This document shows, piece after piece, positions 43,920 to 52,900 of a stretch of 64,000 bases of DNA. Source of the DNA: Candidatus Brachythrix odensensis (GTDB taxonomy: Bacteria; Chloroflexota; Anaerolineae; J036; Brachytrichaceae). Positions within the stretch are counted from its first letter, which is position 1, and the number at the start of each line of letters is the position of its first letter. A program made the position numbers and the translations under genes. The DNA lies in assembly GCA_016714465.1 (NCBI GenBank), contig JADKDT010000007.1, forward strand, positions 62,001 through 126,000, given 5' to 3'. Below the pieces are notes generated by a model. The model was not told where the DNA came from. It searched no databases and saw only the letters and a program-made list of their open reading frames with translations.

Positions 43920-45539
43920 TCAAGGGGCTGCAGGCAGGTAGTAGCTGACAGTCAAGCCGCTCTCAGGATACTGGCGCCTGTCGACCAGGCGGTATCCGAC
44001 CGGCGCGCGCTCAAATTCTGCGGACAGCGCTTGTTTCCAGGCGCTCTTGTTGCGGATGTCGTTGGTCTGCTCGAGGTTCGAGCCGGGCGCGACCCGGATG
44101 GTCGTGATTTGCGCGCCTGGATTTGCCCGGGCCCAGCTCAGCACGCGCTCGTAGTCCGTGCCGTTTCCGGGCGGCGCGTCGTATTGGATCGGCGCGCCGC
44201 TCTCGGAAAATGCCTTTACGGGACGAAAGCGCCACTCGAAGTAGGGCGGACCCAATTCGCCAAAGGTGCCGATGATCAACAATGGCTTGCCAGGCTGTTG
44301 CCAGGTCACGACCTGATCGGCGCTCGCGCGCAGCCCGTCTGCGGTGACACCCGCCCAGACCGGCTGCAGCCGCGGCAACCAGAAGGTCAGGCTCCAGATC
44401 GAAATCACCACTGGCGTAATGACAAGCGCTGTAAGCATCGCGCGTGGCAAACCTCGGGCGCGCAGATCCTCCCAAAGGCGGGCCGCCCCAAACCCGGTCA
44501 ACAGCCACAATGAAGGGAAGAGCGGCGTGATGTAGCGCTCCGCCTTGAGTGGGTGCAATGTCGCCAGCACGAACCCCGTCGCGAAAAAGATCGCGAGCGT
44601 TGAGATGCCTGGATGTCGAATCCGGGCCACGGCATAGACGGCCCCTGCTCCGGCAGCCACAGCCAGCACGCCGCTTGGCATGAGCCAGTTGCCCGCCGCG
44701 CGGAAGTAGAACAGCAGATTCTGGGCGCTCCAGAACGCGTATCCCGAGTCCTCGTTGGAAACGAAGAAACTGAAATCGCGCCACTTGACTTCTTTAGGCA
44801 CGACATCCTGGCCGCCAAGGAACCAGAACACAAGCCCAAGGGCCAGCGGCGCATAGAGCGCAATCATGCCCAGCACTTCAGCCCGAAGGCGCGGACGATC
44901 CTTGTCCACGACCTTGATCCGCTCGACCGTATCGACGAGGCCGATGGCCGCGACCGCAAACGCCGCGTAGTTGTATTTCGTGAGAAACAGACCGAATAGC
45001 GCGAAGCCCGTCAGCGCAAAACCAGATGCCCGTCTTGTTTTCAGCCCGCGCAGAAATAGCCAGAATACGACAAACAGCACAAAAGCAACCGGGGTTTCCT
45101 GATTTGCCCAACTGCCGACAAACAGCCAACCCGGCGCCGTCAAGCTGATGAGCCCGCCAATCAGCGCCGCAGGCGCCGCCAGGCGCGCATCAATCTGGAA
45201 TGCAATGGCGCAAGCCATCAGCGCCGTCAGCGCCAGCATCGCAAACGCGAAGATTCGGGCACTTTGATCGCTCACGCCCAGCAGAAACAGGAATGGCGCC
45301 TGCAAATAGGAGAATCCGGGCGGCCAAAGCGTTTGGGCGTGGGTGTTGACCCACAGCTCATGGACGTCCAACTTGAGCACGTCGCGCAGAATGTAGAAAC
45401 CCTCAAGACTGTGCGCGGCTTCATCAAAATTCAGCGGCGGGGCCGGCACGATCAGCCGGAAATAGACCTCCCGGCCAATGACCACGGAGAGTACGAGCAA
45501 GGCCAGGGCGGCAAGCACTATCCGGGTCTGGGCGCGCAT
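43920..45539 (-). CDS. GT39-family membrane glycosyltransferase (ArnT/PMT-like)
   Basis: 539 aa with about eleven TM helices and a C-terminal extracytoplasmic domain. The first loop holds PPLNFDEAAHSLEG, with the conserved acidic residue of GT-C enzymes, and TLWPPGFSYLQAP. Family members transfer a sugar from a polyprenyl-phosphate carrier to lipid or protein. Monocistronic between a palindrome and tRNA genes. Confidence 0.85.
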   Translation of the reverse strand: MRAQTRIVLAALALLVLSVVIGREVYFRLIVPAPPLNFDEAAHSLEGFYILRDVLKLDVHELWVNTHAQTLWPPGFSYLQAPFLFLLGVSDQSARIFAFAMLALTALMACAIAFQIDARLAAPAALIGGLISLTAPGWLFVGSWANQETPVAFVLFVVFWLFLRGLKTRRASGFALTGFALFGLFLTKYNYAAFAVAAIGLVDTVERIKVVDKDRPRLRAEVLGMIALYAPLALGLVFWFLGGQDVVPKEVKWRDFSFFVSNEDSGYAFWSAQNLLFYFRAAGNWLMPSGVLAVAAGAGAVYAVARIRHPGISTLAIFFATGFVLATLHPLKAERYITPLFPSLWLLTGFGAARLWEDLRARGLPRAMLTALVITPVVISIWSLTFWLPRLQPVWAGVTADGLRASADQVVTWQQPGKPLLIIGTFGELGPPYFEWRFRPVKAFSESGAPIQYDAPPGNGTDYERVLSWARANPGAQITTIRVAPGSNLEQTNDIRNKSAWKQALSAEFERAPVGYRLVDRRQYPESGLTVSYYLPAAP

Positions 45540-45596
45540 GGTTGCGAGTATACCGATTGGATCTCTGGCGTGATAAAATCCCGTCGGTTACGGCCC

Positions 45597-45684
45597 GGAA
45601 AGGTGGCCGAGTGGTTTAAGGCGACGGTCTTGAAAACCGTTGTGGGGCCAGTCCTCACCGTGAGTTCGAATCTCACCCTTTCCG
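45597..45684 (+). tRNA. tRNA-Ser (TGA)
   Basis: Acceptor GGAAAGG/CCTTTCC, discriminator G, anticodon loop CTTGAAA (TGA), long variable arm typical of Ser, T-arm GTGAG-TTCGAAT-CTCAC. 88 nt; CCA not encoded. Confidence 0.96.
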
Positions 45685-45694
45685 CTCGATCTTT

Positions 45695-45784
45695 GGGGAG
45701 GTGCCGGAGTGGCCGATCGGAGCCGCCTGCTAAGCGGTTGTTCGCCTAATAAGTGGACCCAGGGTTCGAATCCCTGCCTCCCCG
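45695..45784 (+). tRNA. tRNA-Ser (GCT)
   Basis: Acceptor GGGGAGG/CCTCCCC, discriminator G, anticodon GCT, long variable arm, T-arm CAGGG-TTCGAAT-CCCTG. 90 nt; 10 bp after the Ser(TGA) gene, probably co-transcribed. Confidence 0.96.
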
Positions 45785-45797
45785 TTCCTGTTTCGTT

Positions 45798-45847
45798 GAA
45801 AGCGAGATCCCCGCCCCGGCGTACGCCGGGGCGGGGATCTCGCTTTC
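45798..45847. repeat. 50-bp perfect palindrome (GTAC-centred family)
   Basis: Arms 45798-45822 and 45823-45847, perfect complements around GTAC. It lies between the tRNA-Ser pair and the convergent ADP-ribosylglycohydrolase, so it can end both transcripts. Confidence 0.85.
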
Positions 45848-45850
45848 GCA

Positions 45851-46789
45851 TTACGGCGTCTCCCCCAGGTCAAACAGATCTCCAGCGAGTTGCGCGATTT
45901 CATCACCCATGAACACCCGCGCGCGCCAGTGCGCGGGAATGCCGTCGCGCCCAAAGAACGCGCCAGCGATTTGACCGCATACGGCTGCGGTCGTGTCAGC
46001 ATCATCGCCCAGGTTGGCCGCCAGCAGAACAGCCATCTCGTACGAGTCGGCCCGCAGAAAACACCACAAGGCAGCCGAGAGACAGTCGACGACGTAGCCC
46101 GTGCCACGGACTTGACTCACCGCGAGCGCCCGGTATTGGCCCGCTGCAATGGCGCGGATGCTTGGCTCGTGATAGGGTCGATCATCGCCAAAGAGAATGA
46201 CCTCCTTCGGCGCGCCTCGGATGGCGCGAACGAGCGCCCGGGCGAGAAAGGCGCTGGCCTCCAGGCATTCGGGCGCGCCATGCGTCGTGCGCGAGCTCTC
46301 AACCGCCAGGCGCGTGGCCGCGTCAAGGTCACGGTGATACAAAATGGGGACCGGCGCCAGGCGCATGATCGATCCGTTTCCGGCGCTGCCAGGGTCGACC
46401 GAGCCAGCGATCGGATTCCCCGTGCGCTGGAAACGGATTAGGGCTGCATTTGTGGCGTTGCCGATATCAAAGAAGCTGCCCGTGCTGCTCAAGTAGCCTT
46501 TGTCGCGCCAGTCAACATATCTGCGCATCTGATCGGCGGCATCGAAACCCCGGCATGCGAGCAGGCTGTGCCCAAGGCAAAGCGCCATCGACGTGTCATC
46601 CGTCCACTGCCCGGGCTTGAGTCCAAACGGCCCGCCGCCGACCATATCCGAGATGGGTCTGATCGAAGCCCGCGGCTTGAACTCGAGCGTTGTTCCAACC
46701 GCGTCCCCCACAGCCAGACCCAGCAACGCGCCGATAGCCCGCTCCCGGGCGGGATTCGCATTCACGTTGGTCTGATGCGGTTGGGTCAT
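45851..46789 (-). CDS. ADP-ribosylglycohydrolase family protein
   Basis: 312 aa DraG/ARH-like fold with a di-metal site: GLAVGDAVGTTLEF, QWTDDTSMALCLG (TDDT motif), GSAGNGSIMRLAPV and NLGDDADTTAAVCGQIAGA. Removes ADP-ribose from proteins or related molecules. The start overlaps the stop of the ferredoxin gene (ATGA), so they are coupled. No ADP-ribosyltransferase partner is visible here. Confidence 0.92.
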   Translation of the reverse strand: MTQPHQTNVNANPARERAIGALLGLAVGDAVGTTLEFKPRASIRPISDMVGGGPFGLKPGQWTDDTSMALCLGHSLLACRGFDAADQMRRYVDWRDKGYLSSTGSFFDIGNATNAALIRFQRTGNPIAGSVDPGSAGNGSIMRLAPVPILYHRDLDAATRLAVESSRTTHGAPECLEASAFLARALVRAIRGAPKEVILFGDDRPYHEPSIRAIAAGQYRALAVSQVRGTGYVVDCLSAALWCFLRADSYEMAVLLAANLGDDADTTAAVCGQIAGAFFGRDGIPAHWRARVFMGDEIAQLAGDLFDLGETP

Positions 46790-48081
46790 ACGGGCAATCC
46801 CTTTTTCTCGACCCGCTCAATCAGCCGGCCGAGATAGTGGCTGCGAAGCTGCTGGTTGGCCAGGGTCTGCTTTATCGGCGGCAAGCGCAGAATGCCGCCC
46901 AGTATCGCTGCCATCAAGTGATGGCTCGCCAGCGCCTGGTTGTCGAAAACCAGATTCTGCAACACGCCCCGGTCGATCGCCGCCAACACAGTGCGATGGA
47001 CCGAATTGACAGGCGTGATGATTTGCTGCGCCCGGCGGTCCAGATGCAGCGCATTCCGGCTGCAGGCGCGCGCGCAAACGCCGCAACCCAGACAATCCGC
47101 CGGGTCAACCATCGCTTTGCGCATTTTCGGGTGATTCGGATCATGGGCCGATACCAGCGACATGGCCTCAACCGGACAGGCGTTGACGCATTTCCCGCAG
47201 CCGTTGCAGGTCGCCTCGTCGATGACCGGAAGCCAGGCCGTTGTCTGCATAGCCCGGGTCACGCCGACCTTGCGGGCCGCGATCAGCCCCTCGCAACAGC
47301 AGCCGCAGCAATTGCAGATGAAGTTCACCCCGCGCTGCGCATTCTCTCCAAGCTGAACAAGACCGCGATCGCGCGCTTCTTGAAGCAGATCGAGCGTCTC
47401 GGACACACCGATTTCGCGCCCATAGCCATGCCGCGCCAGCGAATCCGCTGTGGTGTTGAATGTCAGGCAGATCTCTTTCGGCGCGTCGCAGTCCTTGTCG
47501 ACATGACTCATCTTGTGCCGGCAATAGCACAGCCCAACCGCCCGATGCGACGCGCTGCGCGCCACCTCGCTCGCCCGTTCGTAGTCGAGGACCTCGACGT
47601 CGCCCATCCCGGCGATGGCGTCTTCGTTGACAAACGCGCGCCCCATGCGGGTCTCGGTCGTGAACAGGGCGGTGACGAAGTCCTCCTCGACATTCAGATA
47701 CTGATAGAACAATTCGCTCAACAGCTTCTGGTCAATGTCGTCCCGCAGTCGCATCAGCGAAAACTCGAAGAAACCGGCCATGGGCGGCGGGAGTATGTAG
47801 TGGACCGTGCCATCCGGGGCCGTGCTATCCAACAAAACGGCGCGATCCGCGAGCGCTTCAAGCGTGCGCTGAGCTTCGGCCGCGGGGACCTTCCAGATCG
47901 CGGCCGCCTGCGCGACGGTAAATGGCTTGATCGGCAACAAGGCCACCAGGCCCGCTTCGCGCTCCGTAAACAACAACTTCAGAATGCCGTGAAGCGTGTC
48001 CGAGGGCGGCGCGCCCTGGGGCGCGCGATTCAGACGCTCGGCCAGAAAATCGTGGCCAGCCAGGAGGACTCTCTTCGCCAT
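46786..48081 (-). CDS. Multi-domain 4Fe-4S ferredoxin-type protein
   Basis: 431 aa soluble protein. N-terminal 190 residues include a winged-helix-like region (HGILKLLFTEREAGLVALLPIKPF). A Cys-rich block follows (LCYCRHKMSHVDKDC and NFICNCCGCCCEGL), then two ferredoxin motifs, CNGCGKCVNACPVEA and CLGCGVCARACSRNA. An electron-transfer protein of a family found in anaerobes; partner unknown. Followed directly by the ADP-ribosylglycohydrolase. Confidence 0.85.
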   Translation of the reverse strand: MAKRVLLAGHDFLAERLNRAPQGAPPSDTLHGILKLLFTEREAGLVALLPIKPFTVAQAAAIWKVPAAEAQRTLEALADRAVLLDSTAPDGTVHYILPPPMAGFFEFSLMRLRDDIDQKLLSELFYQYLNVEEDFVTALFTTETRMGRAFVNEDAIAGMGDVEVLDYERASEVARSASHRAVGLCYCRHKMSHVDKDCDAPKEICLTFNTTADSLARHGYGREIGVSETLDLLQEARDRGLVQLGENAQRGVNFICNCCGCCCEGLIAARKVGVTRAMQTTAWLPVIDEATCNGCGKCVNACPVEAMSLVSAHDPNHPKMRKAMVDPADCLGCGVCARACSRNALHLDRRAQQIITPVNSVHRTVLAAIDRGVLQNLVFDNQALASHHLMAAILGGILRLPPIKQTLANQQLRSHYLGRLIERVEKKGLPV

Positions 48082-48118
48082 GATGCGGTTGACTCCCGCG
48101 CAGGTCCACTCCCTGCGC

Positions 48119-49252
48119 CTATAGCGGCGGTTCGTCGCCCATGCACACGCCGACGCGGCGCGCCGTCGTCACCCACGCGTGATCGAGCGGGACCACTTTG
48201 CGCCGGCCAACCACTTCCCTCAGCGGCACCGCAACGGTCCCATCGCCGCGGGCGGCGATCAAAACCCCGAACACCCCTTTCTCAATGTAGTCAACGGCGG
48301 CGGTGCCGATACGCGTGGCCAGCAGGCGATCCGCGGCGCTGGGTGTGCCGCCGCGCTGGACATAGCCCAAAATCGTCACCCGGGACTCAAGCCCGGTGAG
48401 TTCTTCGAGTTGCTTCGCAAGACGAATCGTATTGCCGGCGCGCTGCGCCTCGACGGCGCCAATTGCCTCGCGGGCGTGTTTGCGGGTGACCGGGCTTTTC
48501 GCTTTGGCCAACTTGGCCTCCGCCCGCGCCAATTCGGCGGCCAGTTCCTGCGGCATGGCGCCTTCCGAAACTGCCACGATGCTGAAGTGGCGGCCCTTGC
48601 GGCTGCGCATGCGGATCGCTTCGGCAACGGCCTGGATGTCGTAGGGAATCTCGGGGATCAGGATGACATCCGCCCCGCCGGCCGTACCGGCCGCCAGGGC
48701 CAGCCAACCCGTGTTGTGGCCCATGGTCTCAACGACGATGATGCGGTGATGGCTGTGGGCGGTGCTGTGCAGCCGGTCGATGGCCTCAGTGGCGATCCCC
48801 AGCGCGGTATCAAAGCCAAAAGACACATCGGTGCCAGTCAAATCGTTGTCGATCGTCTTGGGCAGGGTGATGACGTTGAGGCCCTTTTTCGACAGGGTCC
48901 ACGCATTCTTGGCAGTCCCACCTCCCCCGAGGCAAACCAGCGCATCAAGCTGGTTCTTGTGATAGGTCTCGACCATGGCGTCGGTCATGTCCATGCTCTT
49001 TCCGCCCACCAGCATTTTGTCGGGCTTGTCGCGGCTGGTACCCAGGATCGTGCCGCCCTGGGTCAAAATACCGGCCAGCGCCACGCTATCCAGATGGATA
49101 AAGCGATTGTCGAGCAAGCCCCGAAAACCATTCTGAAAACCCAGAACATTCCAACCGTACAGGTTGATGGCGGCCTTGCCCACCCCCCGGATTGCTGCGT
49201 TGAGGCCGGGGCTGTCACCCCCCGCGGTGAGGATGCCGATGGACTTGGTCAT
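48119..49252 (-). CDS. pfkA: 6-phosphofructokinase
   Basis: Phosphorylates fructose-6-phosphate. 377 aa: GILTAGGDSPGLNAAIRG, GGTILGTSRDKP, LVCLGGGGTAKNA, TLPKTIDNDLTGTD, and ETMGHNTGWLALAAG. The position equivalent to E. coli 104 is Gly, which favours ATP, while position 124 is Lys as in PPi-dependent enzymes; this mixed pattern occurs in group III PFKs. ATG 49252 (MTKSIGILTAGGD) was chosen over the upstream open frame. Confidence 0.94.
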   Translation of the reverse strand: MTKSIGILTAGGDSPGLNAAIRGVGKAAINLYGWNVLGFQNGFRGLLDNRFIHLDSVALAGILTQGGTILGTSRDKPDKMLVGGKSMDMTDAMVETYHKNQLDALVCLGGGGTAKNAWTLSKKGLNVITLPKTIDNDLTGTDVSFGFDTALGIATEAIDRLHSTAHSHHRIIVVETMGHNTGWLALAAGTAGGADVILIPEIPYDIQAVAEAIRMRSRKGRHFSIVAVSEGAMPQELAAELARAEAKLAKAKSPVTRKHAREAIGAVEAQRAGNTIRLAKQLEELTGLESRVTILGYVQRGGTPSAADRLLATRIGTAAVDYIEKGVFGVLIAARGDGTVAVPLREVVGRRKVVPLDHAWVTTARRVGVCMGDEPPL

Positions 49253-49343
49253 GTGGCGAGTATAGAATCCAGCGAGATCACACCGCCTTGGCGCGGGTGT
49301 GTGATCTGTCTGGATGGCTGCCACCTCAAGGCCCGCGCCTGAA

Positions 49344-49964
49344 TCACGGGCTTGACCCATTGGGGTGGCCAGCCGACGCCCGGCGGACGCAAAGCCAGCC
49401 CACGCAGCCGCCCGTCGTGCCCGCGACCGACGTCAGCATGCCCGCCGCCGCGCCCTCGGCGGCAGCACTCCCCGCAGGCGCCAGGCCCTCAACGCGCAGG
49501 CGCATCAGACGCTTGGCGATCTGGCCGCGCGAATCCATCCGAGCGATGATCTCCTGCCCGATATAGCAGCCCTTGGTGAAGCTGACCGCGGCGCGCAGGC
49601 CGGCCTCGAGCGGAATGTAGTCCTCGCTGATTTCGTTCGGAAAGCGCGGCCATCCGCGCGAAATGCGATAGCCTTCAAAGACCGCGCCATCTTCGACTGA
49701 GCCGGCTGCTGCGACCGGCTCGAGCATCAGCCAACCCTGGGGCAGCCATGGGATGCCGCCCAACGGCGCCCCGTCAGCCTCAAACACGCCCTGCGCGCCG
49801 GCCGCGTCGACGACGGCGATCTGAATGTCGTCCTTGAAGAAGACGTATTTGCGCAGCCAGCGCGCGACCTTGTCCGCATTGCCGGCCCCAGTCATGAGCA
49901 GCAGCGCGTCGGGCTGTCCGATCGCCAAAACACAATCAATCATCCGCCCGATCGGTGTCGTCAA
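49344..49964 (-). pseudogene. ygfZ: YgfZ/GcvT-family folate-binding protein, N-terminally truncated
   Basis: The family signature KGCYIGQEIIARMDSRGQ is present, and TTPIGRMIDCVLAI aligns with residues about 70-90 of full-length proteins, so roughly the first 75-100 residues are missing. No matching N-terminal sequence is seen in any frame upstream, where a hairpin (50035-50059) and the DinB-like gene follow. The only starts are TTG 49964 or later. The tail also departs from the family after AAGMLTS. YgfZ supports Fe-S cluster repair; this copy is probably non-functional or misassembled. Confidence 0.75.
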
Positions 49965-50034
49965 CGCCGTGAGTCGCCCCAGCCAAATTGGCCCGTCAAG
50001 TCAAAAATGCGCATGTCGCAGGTATTCGGAAATC

Positions 50035-50059
50035 CCATGGCCGGCTCCGCCGGCCATGG
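50035..50059. terminator. Hairpin between DinB-like gene and ygfZ
   Basis: 11-bp stem, arms 50035-50045 and 50049-50059 (ccatggccggc), loop TCC. Eight bp after the DinB-like stop. Confidence 0.65.
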
Positions 50060-50066
50060 ATTACCA

Positions 50067-50596
50067 CTACTCCGATGAAACCACGCGCGGGATGGCCGGG
50101 CCAGCCATCCACTGCTCCAAATCGTGCCGATGCTCGGCATCGTGTTCGCCGCTGCTTGCCCACACCCAAGTCAGGAGGGCATTGGCCTTGAGTGATGGGA
50201 ATCGGTTGGGATCGAAGATCAGCCCGTCGTCCTTGATCTGTTCAATGCGCTTGAGAAGCTGCAGGTTTGACCCGCGAAAGTCCGCCTCGATCCGCTCGAG
50301 CGGACGTTCCTTTTGCTCCTCATACGCGATGGCGTTTGATGGATCCCAGCCTTTAGCCGGGTCCTGCTTTGGGAATGCTCGGCGTGGGTCTTCGCCACGC
50401 TCGGCAAAATACAAGGCCGTGATCGCCCGGGACGTCCACACGGCCAGATGCCCGAGCAGGTCCTTGACGGTCCAGAACCCGACCGCCCCCGCCTCGGTCC
50501 AGCGCTCACGCGGGATCGTGGCCAGGAAGTCGCTTCGAGCTTGGCCCGCTCCGCACGAATGCCATCGAGCATCTCTTGTTTGTTCATGTCTTTCAT
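50067..50596 (-). CDS. DinB/ClbS-DfsB-like four-helix-bundle protein (frameshifted near 50530)
   Basis: MKDMNKQEMLDGIRAERAKLEA begins in one frame and FLATIPRERWTEAGAVGFWTVKDLLGHLAVW continues in another. One missing base near 50530 joins them (AKLEADFLATIP). About 177 aa. The WTVKDLLGHLAVW helix with its His is typical of the DinB superfamily, many of which are metal-dependent thiol transferases; others such as ClbS confer self-resistance to genotoxins. Substrate unknown. Confidence 0.82.
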
Positions 50597-50636
50597 TATC
50601 CGCGCGGCGGACGCACACGTTGAGTTCGGGGATATC

Positions 50637-50661
50637 CCCGCCCCGGCTAGGCCGGGGCGGG
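50637..50661. terminator. Hairpin between the zinc-ribbon gene and the DinB-like gene
   Basis: 11-bp stem, arms 50637-50647 and 50651-50661, loop TAG, with the GATATCCCCGCCCC arm typical of the family but imperfect outer pairs. Confidence 0.6.
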
Positions 50662-50680
50662 AGATCGCCTCGAAAATTCG

Positions 50681-51416
50681 CTAGCGGACCACAAACGCCT
50701 GACGCTTGCCATCAGCATCATAGGTGATGGTGATCTGAACACTCCAGGCCTCTTCAAAATAGCTGCCGCTCGTGCTGGCCCGGACCAGCATGTTGCCGCT
50801 TCGGCGCGGACCCGCAAGCGGCGCGTCAAAGCGCATCGTCCAGCCATTGCCGCCGCCCGCGCCGCCGGTCCAGAACCCGAACTGCGTGTTGACTGGCGTC
50901 CCAAATAACTCACTGACGTTCGGATCCGCCCGCACGCGCGCCATGGCCTGACGATACGCCCCCGACGATCCAATCATGCCCATCGACAGAAGACACATGG
51001 CGCCGATGCATGCGCCGATGACGCCAAGCAGGCCGAGGCAACCTGCAAGCGGCGAGAGAGGCCGGGAAGGCGCGGCAGTCTTGGCCGGCGCGCCGGAGCT
51101 CACGCGCCTCGACGCGCGGCCCGGCCGGCGCGACAAGCGAATCGCCATCGAAATGTCATCCTCAGAATACGGATGGGTTCTCGGCAACGCAGCCAATACG
51201 TCGACGGCGAGGATGGCCGTGTCTTCTTCCGCGCCACGGGCAGCGACCAGAAATCGGGCCGCTTCCGAACGTTCGTTCAGGCTGATCAACTCGAGTAGCC
51301 GGCGGCCCGCGTTGCTGATCGCGGAAACGCTCTCGGTCCGTGGCAGACTCGAGCCGCAATAGGCGCAGCGCTCGGCGCCTTCGGTGTTCTCTCCGCCGCA
51401 GGCGGGGACATTTCAT
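50681..51416 (-). CDS. Zinc-ribbon membrane protein with Coa1-like domain (frameshifted at 51404-51407)
   Basis: As assembled only residues from MISLNERSEAARFL are in frame. Removing one base from the GGGG run at 51404-51407 extends the protein upstream to ATG 51416 and reveals a zinc ribbon (MKCPACGGENTEGAERCAYC). Then come a linker, one TM helix (CLGLLGVIGACIGAMCLLSMGMIG) and a C-terminal domain with MARVRADPNVSELFGTPV, which resembles the cytochrome oxidase assembly factor Coa1 fold. About 244 aa. Function unknown; the reconstructed pattern supports the repair. Confidence 0.75.
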
Positions 51417-51475
51417 CATCGCTTTTCTCGCTCGTTGACATCACGAAAGCCGATTGTTGCGCCAAAATCCCGATG

Positions 51476-51514
51476 TGGGCCAGGCAACCCCGGCGCCAGG
51501 GTTGCCCCTGGCCC
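51476..51514 (-). terminator. Hairpin after the EamA transporter gene
   Basis: TGGGCCAGG-c-AACCC (51476-51490) pairs with GGGTTG-cc-CCTGGCCCA (51499-51514), allowing one small internal bulge. Confidence 0.55.
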
Positions 51515-51531
51515 AAAAGCTGTCCGCCGCC

Positions 51532-52440
51532 TCAGCGCCGGGCCACTGAGATCAGCGCCCCGCCCAGAATGAGCATTGCGCCAAGCGCCAACTCGAACGA
51601 CAGTGGTTCGCCCAGCAGGAGCACCCCCAGGCTCGCGCCTACGACGGGCTGGGCAAAGAAGCACAGCGCCGCCGTGTTGGCGTCTAGCAGCTTAAAGCCC
51701 AGGTTCCACAGGTGAAAGGCAAGAGCGGTAGAAACCAGGCCCAGGTAGAGCACGCCTAGCACGATCACGGGTGTGATTGGCCCAATCAGTGCGCCTGACA
51801 GCTCGAAACCGGCCAGGGGGATGTCGAACACAAGCCCAACCAGCGTCGCGCCCAAGGTAATTGTCAAGGTCGACAGCCCGTGGGTCTGACCTGCCCGGCG
51901 GACGAGAACCGAGTAGAGCGCCCACGTCACCGCTGCCACCACAAGAAACGCGCCTCCGAGAAACGCGTTTGGGCCACGCGCATCATCCCCCGCCGGACCG
52001 CGACCCGCCCCGACGATCAGCAGGACCCCGCCAAAGGCAAGCGCCAGGCCAAGCACTTGCCGAAGCGTTGGCCGCTCGCCCAACACAAGCCAAGCGAATA
52101 ACGCGACAAAGGCGGGCGTCGCGCTGGTGATGACCGCACCGGTCGAGGCGCCACTCAGGGCGGTTCCGCCAAACTGGGCGGCCAGCGAGAGGCAATAGCC
52201 CACTCCTCCAATCACGGCCAGATCCACCCAGCCGCGACGTGACGGCCAGCGCCAGCCCACCTCACGCCGCTCGGTCAGGCCATGCCAGATCCACAAGGCC
52301 GGCAGCGCGACAAGGAAGCGCATGACCAGCAGCGTCAACGGCGGAATCACGCCCAGCACGACCCGGCTGACAACATACATGCCGCCCCAAATCGCTGCAG
52401 CCAGGCTCGCGGCCAGCACGCCCCGGGCCGTTGCGCTCAC
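51532..52440 (-). CDS. EamA/DMT-superfamily transporter
   Basis: 302 aa with ten TM helices in two EamA repeats: AAIWGGMYVVSRVVLG and ATPAFVALFAWLVLGERPTLRQVLGLALAFGGVLLIV in the first half, and FFAQPVVGASLGVLLLGEPLSFELALGAMLILGGALI in the second. The conserved Glu-Pro-Leu/GERP motifs after helices 4 and 9 are clear. Metabolite exporter of unknown substrate. Confidence 0.9.
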   Translation of the reverse strand: MSATARGVLAASLAAAIWGGMYVVSRVVLGVIPPLTLLVMRFLVALPALWIWHGLTERREVGWRWPSRRGWVDLAVIGGVGYCLSLAAQFGGTALSGASTGAVITSATPAFVALFAWLVLGERPTLRQVLGLALAFGGVLLIVGAGRGPAGDDARGPNAFLGGAFLVVAAVTWALYSVLVRRAGQTHGLSTLTITLGATLVGLVFDIPLAGFELSGALIGPITPVIVLGVLYLGLVSTALAFHLWNLGFKLLDANTAALCFFAQPVVGASLGVLLLGEPLSFELALGAMLILGGALISVARR

Positions 52441-52471
52441 GGCAGCGCCTCATCCATGGTTGAAAAACAGG

Positions 52472-52497
52472 CGCGCCGGCCAGATTTGGCCGGCGCG
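52472..52497. terminator. Hairpin downstream of the small membrane protein gene
   Basis: 11-bp stem, arms 52472-52482 and 52487-52497, loop GATT, 40 bp after the stop of the 52538 gene. Confidence 0.55.
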
Positions 52498-52537
52498 GCG
52501 GGATGCAAGGCGGGCAACCCCACGCAAATGACGCGGC

Positions 52538-52879
52538 CTACTTCTTTTGTTCGATGGCGGGATTGCCAGTTTCGCCTTCCGGGCCGTGCTCTGGCACCGT
52601 GACGACGACCATTGCAATGATGAACATCACAATAAACCCAACGGTTGCAAGAATGAAGGGCTCGGCGTTTGGCCCAAGTTCAATCGGTTCGCGCGCTTCG
52701 CGTTTCTTTGGCGCCGCCTGAAGCGCCATGGCCCGATCCAGCACGGCGGGCGACGGCACGTTGGTGTTGAAGAATCTCGAAAGCGCAAAGGCCAGATAGG
52801 CGATCAGCGCCCCAAGCGCAAACACCGAGGCAAGCACGACGAACACAATGATGAAAGCAGAGAAGAGCGCGTTTTCCAT
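52538..52879 (-). CDS. Small two-helix membrane protein, unknown
   Basis: 113 aa. TM1 ALFSAFIIVFVVLASVFALGALIAYLAFAL at the very N-terminus, a charged cytoplasmic or external loop (residues 35-72), and TM2 FILATVGFIVMFIIAMVVVTV. No family recognised. It sits 21 bp after the PuuD-like gene, so it may be co-transcribed. Codon use is like the surroundings. Confidence 0.6.
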   Translation of the reverse strand: MENALFSAFIIVFVVLASVFALGALIAYLAFALSRFFNTNVPSPAVLDRAMALQAAPKKREAREPIELGPNAEPFILATVGFIVMFIIAMVVVTVPEHGPEGETGNPAIEQKK

Positions 52880-52900
52880 GTGAGTTTCCTGGGCGGTATT

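Noticed and set aside
22473..45847. Palindromes as CRISPR repeats or IS ends
   Set aside because: Copies are kilobases apart, without spacers, transposase genes or target duplications.
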